A stretch of 12,494 bases of DNA from Anaerobutyricum faecale (GTDB taxonomy: Bacteria; Bacillota; Clostridia; Lachnospirales; Lachnospiraceae). Numbering within the stretch: position 1 is the first letter of the stretch; every line of letters starts with the position of its first letter. The notes under the pieces were generated by a model. It searched no databases and was not told the origin of the DNA. It saw only the letters and a program-made list of their open reading frames with translations. The DNA lies in NCBI GenBank assembly GCA_019119645.1, contig DWWR01000095.1, positions 1-12,494 of the forward strand, given 5' to 3'. The position numbers were made by a program, and so were the translations under genes. Of this stretch, positions 1-6,825 are shown piece by piece.

Positions 1-8
1 TATTTTGG

Positions 9-43
9 CAAAAAGAGCGGTGCTGGAGCTAGGCTCCAGCACC
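9..43 (-). terminator. Rho-independent terminator after ilvC
   Basis: Positions 19-29 and 33-43 form a perfect 11-bp, GC-rich stem with a 3-base loop. On the minus strand the stem is followed by GCTC and then five T residues, the layout of an intrinsic terminator. It lies about 150 bases past the ilvC stop and closes the minus-strand transcript. The plus strand has no T-run after the stem, so it should work in one direction only. Confidence 0.9.
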
Positions 44-60
44 AACTTTGTCTACAGTCT

Positions 61-87
61 GAGAGCTTTTCTTTACGAAAAACTCTC
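61..87 (-). other. Hairpin in the ilvC 3' untranslated region
   Basis: Arms 61-71 and 77-87 pair as an 11-bp stem around a 5-base loop. Read as minus-strand RNA, the single odd position is a U-G wobble; read as plus-strand RNA it would be a C-A mismatch, so the structure fits the ilvC transcript. There is no T-run after it, so it is not itself a terminator. It may stabilise the mRNA end; that role is inference. Confidence 0.45.
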
Positions 88-196
88 TTTTATATATCAT
101 TTATTCTGCAAGACTTATATGACTGATCTTCCGATGACTCTTTACGATGCCATTCTCTTCTGTCTCTCCCGAATCATCTGAAAACTACCGGAAATC

Positions 197-1216
197 TTAG
201 TTGTTGATCAGTTTGTCTTCGTCGCTCCAGCTGTACAGCTTACGGATCTCTTCTCCGACTTTCTCTGATGGATGCTCAGATGCAAGCTTTCTCATAGCTT
301 TGAAGTGAACCTGTCCGCCTGCGCTGGACATATCTAATAAGAAGTCTTTTGCAAATGTTCCATCCTGGATATCGGAAAGGATCTTCTTCATAGCTTTCTT
401 AGTATCTTCTGTGACAATCTTAGGTCCGGTTATGTAATCACCATACTCAGCTGTGTTGGAAATGGAGTATCTCATTCCTGAGAAACCGGACTGATAAATC
501 AGGTCTACGATCAGCTTCATCTCATGGATACATTCGAAGTAAGCGTTACGAGGATCATAACCTGCTTCACACAGTGTCTCAAAACCAGCCTGCATTAATG
601 CACATACACCACCGCAAAGTACTGCCTGCTCACCAAAGAGGTCTGTCTCTGTCTCTGTACGGAATGTAGTCTCAAGAATACCAGCTCTTGCTCCGCCGAT
701 ACCCTGACCATATGCCAGAGCCATCTCCAGTGCTTTTCCTGTGTAGTCCTGTTCAACAGCTACCAGACAAGGAGTACCTTTTCCAGCCTGATACTCGGAA
801 CGAACAGTATGACCTGGAGCCTTTGGAGCGATCATTGTAACGTCCACGTTAGCCGGTGGAACGATGCATCCAAAGTGAATGTTGAAACCATGAGCGAACA
901 TCAGCATGTTGCCCTCTTCCAGGTTCGGCTCGATGCTCTCTTTGTAAAGCTGTGCCTGTTTCTCATCATTGATCAGAATCATGATGATATCAGCCTGTTT
1001 TGCAGCCTCTGCTGCTGTATAAACTTTGAATCCCTGTGCTTCTGCCTTTGCCCAGGATTTACTTCCTTCGTAAAGACCAATAATGACATCACAACCAGAC
1101 TCTTTTAAGTTAAGTGCATGAGCATGTCCCTGGCTGCCGTAACCGATAATCGCAATCTTTTTTCCATCCAATAAGGATAAATCACAATCTTCCTGGTAAA
1201 AAATCTTTGCTGCCAT
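197..1216 (-). CDS. ilvC: Ketol-acid reductoisomerase (class I, short form)
   Basis: Second common enzyme of valine, leucine and isoleucine synthesis: it isomerises and reduces 2-acetolactate or 2-aceto-2-hydroxybutyrate in the cytoplasm, using Mg2+ and NAD(P)H. The 339-residue length fits the class I family. Visible features are the Rossmann motif GYGSQG (25-30), the AHGF motif with H109, the metal ligands D192 and E196 in TDLFGEQ, E228 and E232 in ECIHEMKL, and S253 in SISNTAEYG. The start is the ATG at 1216, seven bases after a perfect AGGAGG; the open frame extends 16 codons further upstream, but that part resembles nothing in the family. The cofactor loop reads GLYEGSKSW (47-55), with Tyr where many NADPH enzymes have Arg. 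It is downstream of ilvN with its own promoter at 1305-1333. Identification is secure. Confidence 0.98.
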   Translation of the reverse strand: MAAKIFYQEDCDLSLLDGKKIAIIGYGSQGHAHALNLKESGCDVIIGLYEGSKSWAKAEAQGFKVYTAAEAAKQADIIMILINDEKQAQLYKESIEPNLEEGNMLMFAHGFNIHFGCIVPPANVDVTMIAPKAPGHTVRSEYQAGKGTPCLVAVEQDYTGKALEMALAYGQGIGGARAGILETTFRTETETDLFGEQAVLCGGVCALMQAGFETLCEAGYDPRNAYFECIHEMKLIVDLIYQSGFSGMRYSISNTAEYGDYITGPKIVTEDTKKAMKKILSDIQDGTFAKDFLLDMSSAGGQVHFKAMRKLASEHPSEKVGEEIRKLYSWSDEDKLINN

Positions 1217-1304
1217 TGTTATTCCTCCTAAATGTTTAAACAATATTTGCGAGCCATTCATCATATCACGCTAACACTTTAGCTTGATAAACAACCCGTC
1301 TGTT

Positions 1305-1333
1305 ATAATACTCCTCTTTATATCAGAAATCAA
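1305..1333 (-). promoter_or_regulatory. Sigma-A type promoter of ilvC
   Basis: On the minus strand, TTGATT (1328-1333) and TATTAT (1305-1310) are separated by exactly 17 bases. They match the consensus at 4/6 and 5/6. Transcription would start near 1298, giving a leader of about 80 bases. An 8-base inverted pair, AGCTTGAT (1281-1288) and ATCAAGCT (1329-1336), brackets the promoter. I see no T-box or riboswitch fold in the leader. Confidence 0.65.
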
Positions 1334-1345
1334 GCTGTCTTGGCT

Positions 1346-1360
1346 AATTTTTTGAGATTT
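1346..1360 (+). promoter_or_regulatory. CodY-like box upstream of ilvC promoter
   Basis: The plus strand reads AATTTTTTGAGATTT, matching the published CodY consensus AATTTTCWGAAAATT at 12 of 15 positions. It lies 12 bases upstream of the ilvC -35 hexamer. CodY is known to control branched-chain amino acid genes in Bacillus and related Firmicutes. The region is AT-rich, so a chance match is possible. Confidence 0.35.
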
Positions 1361-1444
1361 CTTTTTCTGTTTTGAAGAATCGCTCTCTTAATCCTGCAAA
1401 AATGAAGAATTCCTCTCCAAACTTTCCGTGACGGAATCCATCTT

Positions 1445-1939
1445 TTATCGTTTTAAAACACGCATTCCTCTTCCCAGTCCCGTAAGTCCTGTCCTGACCA
1501 TCTCAAGCACTTCGTAGTCGGACATCAGGTTCAAAAATGCATCAAGCTTGCTCTGATTGCCCGTGAGCTCTATCATTACGGAATTCATGGAAACATCCAC
1601 CAATTTTGCCCGGAATACATCAGCAATGGCAATGATATCCTGTTTCTCCTTTTTGTCCGCCATGACTTTGACCAGCACCAGCTCCCGGCACACGGATTCC
1701 TTATCATCAAGTACGATAATCTTGCGCACTTCTTCCAGTTTCTGGATCTGATTGCGGATCTGTTCCAGAATCTGGTCATCCCCGCTGACGGCCACTGTGA
1801 TCCTCGTATATTTTGGACTGTCTGTCACGCCGGCAGACAAACTGTCAATATTATATCCTCTGCGGCTGAACAAAGATGCCACCCGGGCGAGTACTCCCGG
1901 ATTATTGTCCACCAGCAGAGAAAGTACTATCTGTTTCAA
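1445..1939 (-). CDS. ilvN: Acetolactate synthase, small regulatory subunit
   Basis: Regulatory subunit of acetolactate synthase, the first common step of branched-chain amino acid synthesis; it activates the catalytic subunit and usually carries valine feedback control. The 164 residues hold an N-terminal ACT domain (about 2-75), with DNNPGVLARV and SRRGYNIDSL. N12, G15 and N30 line up with the valine-site residues N11, G14 and N29 of E. coli IlvH. A C-terminal domain ends in RTGLTGLGRG (149-158). I chose the TTG at 1939: it is 8 bases after GGAG and gives the usual family start MKQIVLSLLV. The GTG three codons upstream abuts that same GGAG and cannot use it. No catalytic ilvB gene is present. 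It begins 24 bases after the LCP stop, so it is probably read from the LCP promoter. The E. coli paralogues are called ilvN or ilvH. Confidence 0.95.
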   Translation of the reverse strand: MKQIVLSLLVDNNPGVLARVASLFSRRGYNIDSLSAGVTDSPKYTRITVAVSGDDQILEQIRNQIQKLEEVRKIIVLDDKESVCRELVLVKVMADKKEKQDIIAIADVFRAKLVDVSMNSVMIELTGNQSKLDAFLNLMSDYEVLEMVRTGLTGLGRGMRVLKR

Positions 1940-1963
1940 TCCTCTCACTCCTTCAAATGTAAA

Positions 1964-3097
1964 TTAATATGTGGAAATGCCCTCGGTCTTCTCCGGATAA
2001 TATCCTTTAATGAAGTCGTCATTACCCACACCATATTCATCATTGATCTGCGGATCCTCTCCTGTTCCGAAAATGAAATACTGGAGCGCCTGCTTATTCG
2101 CTTCATAATCCACCTGCATTACCCAGGCTCCGGTACCGCCCAGACGTCCCTCTGTATAAGATCCCTCATACGGAATACGAAGCTGTTCGATCTCTGTGGT
2201 TCCCATGGTGATAACAGAAGTCATCAGACTGCGGATCTGCTGTTCTGTCAAATCTGTCTTTACATACTTCAGCGCCTTCATGCAGATATTAGTGATGGTC
2301 ATGATATTCTCGCTCTTTAACTGATTAAAGATAGCCATCAACACTTTTCTCTGACGGTCGGTACGTCCAAACTCACCGGAGACATCCTGACGGATACGGC
2401 AGTATGCCAGCGCCTGATATGGTGTCAGCAGATTGGAACCTGCCACGACATTCTTCTCTCCGTGTTTGGATGTGGCATAGGCAGTCTGAAGGAAATACGC
2501 TTCCGCCTCTGTCAAATCCATCTGTACGCCTCCCAAAAGATCCACCACTTCACGGAACGCTTCCATATCCACTTCCACATAGCCGTCAAGCTTAATGCCG
2601 AAGTTCTCAGCAATGGTCTCGTATTCCAGCTGTACGCCGCCGTAGGAATAGGCCGCATTGAACTTGTGGTATCCGTATCCCGGCACATCAATGTACATAT
2701 CTCTCATCAGGGAAGTGAGCTTCAGTTTTCCGTTCTTTAAATCCACGGTGGCGATCATGGTCGTATCAGAACGGCCGGTCTCCGTCTCATCAGCACGCTT
2801 ATCGGCGCCGATCAGAAGAATATTGACCACATCCTGATCATATACCAGATCCGTCTCCACCACATCAGCATCTCTCAGAGCTGTCTCTGTATCTGTCTGA
2901 ATGGTATTGGTGGCTGCTGTATAATAGGCCGCTGCCGCTCCGCCCAGCGCAGAAAATGAAAACAGCACCACAAGAAGAAGACAGACAATGACCTGCGCAA
3001 TAATTCTGCTCTTTCTGCCACGACGTCTTCTCTTTTTGCCCTGTCCGTCTTCTTTGTCTATTGTACTCTCCAAGATGTTTTCCTGTTGATTATCCAA
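1964..3097 (-). CDS. LytR-CpsA-Psr (LCP) family cell wall ligase
   Basis: LCP proteins move undecaprenyl-phosphate-linked glycopolymers (teichoic acids, capsule or rhamnan) onto peptidoglycan outside the membrane. The protein has 377 residues from the chosen start. A short cytoplasmic tail with a basic patch KKRRRRGRK (21-29) is followed by one membrane segment (about 32-58) and the extracellular LCP domain (about 90-300). That domain shows NILLIGADKR (92-101), GRSDTTM (108-114), LTSLMRDMYIDVPG (127-140), KFNAAYSYGG (145-154) and RIRQDVSGEFGRTDRQR (234-250). I chose the TTG at 3097, which follows AGGAGG by 9 bases. The more upstream ATG (3145) lies inside the -10 box of the promoter, so it should not be in the mRNA. 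The glycosyltransferase next door supports a glycopolymer role. The exact polymer cannot be told. Confidence 0.93.
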   Translation of the reverse strand: MDNQQENILESTIDKEDGQGKKRRRRGRKSRIIAQVIVCLLLVVLFSFSALGGAAAAYYTAATNTIQTDTETALRDADVVETDLVYDQDVVNILLIGADKRADETETGRSDTTMIATVDLKNGKLKLTSLMRDMYIDVPGYGYHKFNAAYSYGGVQLEYETIAENFGIKLDGYVEVDMEAFREVVDLLGGVQMDLTEAEAYFLQTAYATSKHGEKNVVAGSNLLTPYQALAYCRIRQDVSGEFGRTDRQRKVLMAIFNQLKSENIMTITNICMKALKYVKTDLTEQQIRSLMTSVITMGTTEIEQLRIPYEGSYTEGRLGGTGAWVMQVDYEANKQALQYFIFGTGEDPQINDEYGVGNDDFIKGYYPEKTEGISTY

Positions 3098-3143
3098 ACT
3101 CTGTAACCTCCTATAGAATAATTTAGATAAACTCTTTTTATAC

Positions 3144-3172
3144 ATTATACTACTTTCTATGGGTTTGCAAGA
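3144..3172 (-). promoter_or_regulatory. Promoter of the LCP gene (and probably ilvN)
   Basis: A perfect TATAAT lies at 3144-3149 on the minus strand. The -35 is weak: TCTTGC at 17-base spacing (3167-3172) or TTGCAA at 15-base spacing (3165-3170). A weak -35 could point to an activator-dependent or repressible promoter. Transcription would start near 3137, about 40 bases before the TTG start at 3097. Confidence 0.55.
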
Positions 3173-3174
3173 TA

Positions 3175-3189
3175 AAAATTCTTAAAATT
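3175..3189 (-). promoter_or_regulatory. CodY-like box upstream of the LCP-ilvN promoter
   Basis: The minus strand reads AATTTTAAGAATTTT, a 12-of-15 match to the CodY consensus AATTTTCWGAAAATT. It sits immediately upstream of the weak -35 region of the LCP promoter. This AT-rich spot could match by chance; its weight comes from a second box of the same quality before ilvC. Confidence 0.35.
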
Positions 3190-3199
3190 CAGTTTTTTT

Positions 3200-4111
3200 C
3201 TACATTTTCCAGTAAGACGGATTTAAGGAAATTTTCAGAATCAGCCACCGGGGCAGATGTTTGTAATTCTGTCCCAGCTTATATCCCAGATACTTCATCC
3301 CGCTCTGCAGGATGATATGCGGAACCAGTGCAACCCTTCCTTTTTTTATAAAATAAAGAAGTGTTGTCTTTACCAGCCGGATTCCTTCGGACTCTGATTT
3401 CACAGAGGTAAACAGGCCTCCGTAATCCACCTGCGAGACCGCCAGATCAAAATTCCGCTTCAGTTGTTCCACAGCGCTGTAATTATGCCAGTGCCACACC
3501 TTCGCATCCGCTTCATAGGCAATCTTCTTACCTGCCTCGATGAGCCTTGACGCAAAAATCATGTCTTCATTAAATATCGTATGCAGTGGAAAACCTCCCA
3601 TGGCGTCATAGACAGATTTTCTGTAAGCCGCACAGACATTGGAACAGAAAAATGTCTTGATCCCCAGTATCGGCAGATCTTCTTTTGACTTGATCCGGCT
3701 CTCTTTCGGATAATTGAAGGTCCGGGTATAGGCTTCCACCGGATTATCCTTCCAGTCTGCCATCTGCCTCCCGTATGCCGCACAGACCTCCGGGTCCTCA
3801 AATGGTTTTGTAAGATTCTCCAGCAGATACTCGTCGGCAGGTATGGCATCCTGTGTGAGCAGCACGATGATATCTCCGTCACACATGGCCGCTGCCCGGT
3901 TTCTTGTACCGCCGTGGTCAAATTCCGATTTTTTTATATGAACAATCTCTCCCTGGGGCAGTTTACCAAACTCTTTGCTGTGAAACAGAGATTCTTCTGT
4001 ATTGATCAAAAGGATGCGGTCCGGCTGCAGAGTCTGCCGCCGAAGCATCCGAAGATTCTTCTCCAGTTTTTCATCTGGCTTATAGGTAGGAATAATTACA
4101 TCGATCTTCAT
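3200..4111 (-). CDS. Glycosyltransferase family 2, rhamnosyltransferase-like
   Basis: Predicted to transfer a sugar from a nucleotide donor to a growing surface glycan on the inner face of the membrane. The 303-residue protein has the GT-A fold signs: IDVIIPTYKPDE at the N-terminus, FDHGGTRNRA (64-73), TQD in the metal/nucleotide-binding position (86-88), and NED (181-183) as the likely catalytic base in the acceptor region. The FDHGGTRN motif is frequent in enzymes annotated as rhamnosyltransferases, so an L-rhamnose donor is plausible but not proven. No clear membrane segment is seen, though the basic C-terminal tail could bind the membrane. The ATG at 4111 follows AAGGAGG by 7 bases. It lies 115 bases after methionine synthase with no terminator between, so it may be read from the methionine operon. 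The LCP gene downstream fits a shared role in wall glycan. Confidence 0.88.
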   Translation of the reverse strand: MKIDVIIPTYKPDEKLEKNLRMLRRQTLQPDRILLINTEESLFHSKEFGKLPQGEIVHIKKSEFDHGGTRNRAAAMCDGDIIVLLTQDAIPADEYLLENLTKPFEDPEVCAAYGRQMADWKDNPVEAYTRTFNYPKESRIKSKEDLPILGIKTFFCSNVCAAYRKSVYDAMGGFPLHTIFNEDMIFASRLIEAGKKIAYEADAKVWHWHNYSAVEQLKRNFDLAVSQVDYGGLFTSVKSESEGIRLVKTTLLYFIKKGRVALVPHIILQSGMKYLGYKLGQNYKHLPRWLILKISLNPSYWKM

Positions 4112-4165
4112 GTTCCGTCCTCCTTGTAAAGCGGTTATACCGGCTGCCGGCATAACTGCGGCCGA

Positions 4166-4237
4166 CCGTATCCGGCGGGGCCTTCCCCTGTTTTTTTGCG
4201 CTCACCATATCCGGCAGGGCTTTCTCTTATTCTCCCA
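4166..4237. repeat. Degenerate tandem repeat over the metH stop codon
   Basis: Two copies with a 39-base period: 4166-4198 aligns with 4205-4237 at 22 of 33 positions. The best core is 16 bases with 14 matches (4166-4181 against 4205-4220). All 11 mismatches are transitions. The second copy covers the end and stop of the methionine synthase gene, suggesting an old local duplication of the gene end. Confidence 0.4.
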
Positions 4238-6779
4238 GCAGAGACTGTACCAGTTTTACCGCCTCTGCGGCGTCTTTGGAATATCCGTCCGCTCCGATTT
4301 CTTCGGCAAAACTCTGTGTGGTCACCGCACCACCAATGATAACTTTCGCTTTCAGGTTCTTTTTATTTCTGAGCGCGATAGTATCCTTCATCCGCATCAT
4401 AGTCGTAGTCATCAGTGCTGACAAAGCGATGATGGAGGCATCGTGTTCCTCAGCCGCCGCAATGATCCGGTCCGCCGGCACATCCTTGCCCAGATCATAT
4501 ACCTGATAGCCATAATTTTTTAACATCAGCGCCACCAGATTCTTTCCGATATCATGAATATCTCCTTCTACCGTGGCAATGACGATCACCGGTTTTTCTT
4601 CCCCGTCATTCTCTTCCTGCAGAAGCGGCTCCAGATATCCGATCCCTTCCTTCATGGTATTGGCACTGGCAATGAGCTGCGGCAGAAAATACGTCTGTAT
4701 GTCAAAGAGCCGTCCAACCTCGTTAATCGCCGGGATCAGCATATGGTCGAGAATATCCTTCGGCGCCGCGCCCCGTTCCAGCGCATCTTTGACCCGGTCC
4801 ACGATCTCCTCGGTATTTCCTTTTAACACCGCCTCAAATACCGGCGTCTGTTTCACCGCTGCTGGCTCTGCTCCGCCGTTGTTTTCCCGCTGACTGCCGC
4901 TTTCTTTTGCTGTGCTTCCCGCTATAGCTGTACCTGATGTTCCCTCTCCGGTATTCCCGGCTTCCGCTTTTCCGGCCGCGCTGCCGGTATTTCCGGCATG
5001 GAACGCTCCACTTTGACTGCCTCCGGCGGTCTGCTTTTCTTTTATCCGTTTTACCTGTTCAATATAAGTAATGTCCGCCTGTGGTTTATTCTGAAGCAGA
5101 TCAGAAGCATAGGCAAGCCCCATCAAAAGGCCGTTGGACGGGTTGGCAATGGCCATGGTCAGACCATTTTGAATAGCCATAGCCGCAAACGCTCCGTTGA
5201 CATAGGCCCGTTCCGGAAGACCAAAAGAAATGTTGGACAGTCCCACGGTGGTACAGAGTCCCAGTTTTTCCTTACAGTAGCGAATGGTCTCCAATGTCTC
5301 CAAAGCCGCCTTCTTATTGGCGCCAATGGTAGTGACAAGGCCATCCACAATAATACAATTCCGGTCAACACCACAGGCCTCTGCCTTCTCAAGGACCTGA
5401 TGGATCAGCGTCTTTTTCTCCTCCAGACTCTCCGGCAGGCCTTTGTCAGAAAGCGGAAGCAGGATAAACATGGCGCCGTATTTTTTTACCAGAGGAAGAA
5501 GCTTTTCAATTTTTTCCTTTTCCATGGAAATGGAATTGACCAGCGCCCGGCCCGGGTAGGCGCGCAGCGCCGCTTCCATGACTTCCACGTAACTGGTATC
5601 AATACACAGAGGAAGATCCGTGACCATCGTCACTTTCCGGATGGCTTTCAGCATCATTTCCTTCTCATCAATACCGTTAGTACCCATATTGATATCCAGG
5701 ATATGCGCACCCATCTCTTCCTGTTCTTCCGCCATTTCCTCCACCATGCGGAGTTTTCCTTCCCGGAGTTCCTGCTGCAGTTTTTTCTTTCCTGTCGGAT
5801 TGATCCGCTCTCCTATGATGAGGAAATTACCATTCAGAAGGACTTCCTGACTCTTTCTCTCGGATGCCAGCATGGCCGGATGATGATTCTCAGGCGGCAG
5901 GACTGTAAGACTTTTCACTGCTTCTGCCAGCCGTTTAATATGCTCCGGTGTGGTACCGCAGCAGCCGCCGAGGATTCCGGCGCCAGCTTCCATAAAGGCC
6001 GGACCGTAAGAGGCAAACTCCTCCGCTTCCATAGGATAAATAGTCTCCCCGTCCACCAGCTCCGGCAGTCCCGCGTTGGGTTTCACCAGGATCGGGACTT
6101 CCGCATATTCTTTCATCTGACGGACCACCGGAAGCATCTGTGCCGGTCCCGTGGAACAATTGACGCCAATGACGTCCGCACCGATACTCTGGAGTACCAC
6201 CACTGCCGTCACCGGATCCGTTCCGTAGAGAGTCCTTCCGTCTTCCTGGAAAGTCATGGACGCCATTACCGGCAGATCACAGGTTTCTTTGATGGCAATG
6301 ACTGCCGCCCGGGTTTCCGCCAGGCTCATCATAGTCTCCACCACAAACAGATCCACACCAGCCTCATAGAGATACTGCGCCTGTTCCTTGTAAATATCTA
6401 TAAGCGTTTCCAGGGGCATCGGGCCCACCGGCTCCAGTGCCACGCCGGTCATAGTCATATCGCCGGCCACCAGCGCCCGGCTGCCGGCCGCTTTTTTGCT
6501 GATCCGCACCAGCGTCTTATTGATCTCCTCCGTCCGGTCCTGAAGACCATATTCTTTCAGCTTCTCCCGATTGCCGGAAAACGTCGGCGCATAGAGGATA
6601 TCCGTTCCGGCTTCCACATAGGATTTCTGCAGCTTTACAAGCACATCCTCGTGTTCCATGATCCACAGTTCCGGGCAGACGCCGGTAGGCATTCCCGCTT
6701 TCTGCAGATTGGAGCCTGTGGCCCCGTCCAGAATGAGGGGACCATTCTCCAGTCTCTGATACAATTCTTCTCTTGTCAT
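4227..6779 (-). CDS. metH: B12-dependent methionine synthase lacking reactivation domain
   Basis: Transfers the methyl group of 5-methyl-THF through cobalamin to homocysteine, giving methionine and THF. Four modules are visible in 850 residues. The homocysteine/zinc domain (1-290) has C208 in VNCSTGP and GGCCG with C273 and C274. The pterin domain (about 318-580) carries NFLIIGERINPTG. The B12 cap (about 646-725) is followed by the B12-binding domain (728-850) with GDIHDIGKN, where H742 is the cobalt ligand. The C-terminal AdoMet activation domain of E. coli MetH (1227 residues) is absent, so reactivation needs a separate protein not found here. Residues 581-645 form a Gly/Ser/Ala/Thr-rich linker with AGNTG repeated, longer than I would expect. 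The start follows TGAGGTGA, 46 bases after the MTHFR fusion stop. The two genes clearly form an operon. Confidence 0.95.
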   Translation of the reverse strand: MTREELYQRLENGPLILDGATGSNLQKAGMPTGVCPELWIMEHEDVLVKLQKSYVEAGTDILYAPTFSGNREKLKEYGLQDRTEEINKTLVRISKKAAGSRALVAGDMTMTGVALEPVGPMPLETLIDIYKEQAQYLYEAGVDLFVVETMMSLAETRAAVIAIKETCDLPVMASMTFQEDGRTLYGTDPVTAVVVLQSIGADVIGVNCSTGPAQMLPVVRQMKEYAEVPILVKPNAGLPELVDGETIYPMEAEEFASYGPAFMEAGAGILGGCCGTTPEHIKRLAEAVKSLTVLPPENHHPAMLASERKSQEVLLNGNFLIIGERINPTGKKKLQQELREGKLRMVEEMAEEQEEMGAHILDINMGTNGIDEKEMMLKAIRKVTMVTDLPLCIDTSYVEVMEAALRAYPGRALVNSISMEKEKIEKLLPLVKKYGAMFILLPLSDKGLPESLEEKKTLIHQVLEKAEACGVDRNCIIVDGLVTTIGANKKAALETLETIRYCKEKLGLCTTVGLSNISFGLPERAYVNGAFAAMAIQNGLTMAIANPSNGLLMGLAYASDLLQNKPQADITYIEQVKRIKEKQTAGGSQSGAFHAGNTGSAAGKAEAGNTGEGTSGTAIAGSTAKESGSQRENNGGAEPAAVKQTPVFEAVLKGNTEEIVDRVKDALERGAAPKDILDHMLIPAINEVGRLFDIQTYFLPQLIASANTMKEGIGYLEPLLQEENDGEEKPVIVIATVEGDIHDIGKNLVALMLKNYGYQVYDLGKDVPADRIIAAAEEHDASIIALSALMTTTMMRMKDTIALRNKKNLKAKVIIGGAVTTQSFAEEIGADGYSKDAAEAVKLVQSLLGE

Positions 6780-6825
6780 ACTGTCACCTCAGTTTCTTTT
6801 CTTCCATCTTTTCTTTCATTCTTTT

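Noticed and set aside
1217..1444. T-box or ilv leader attenuator before ilvC
   Set aside because: No T-box sequence, no leader peptide rich in Ile, Leu or Val, and no terminator hairpin with a T-run in this stretch.
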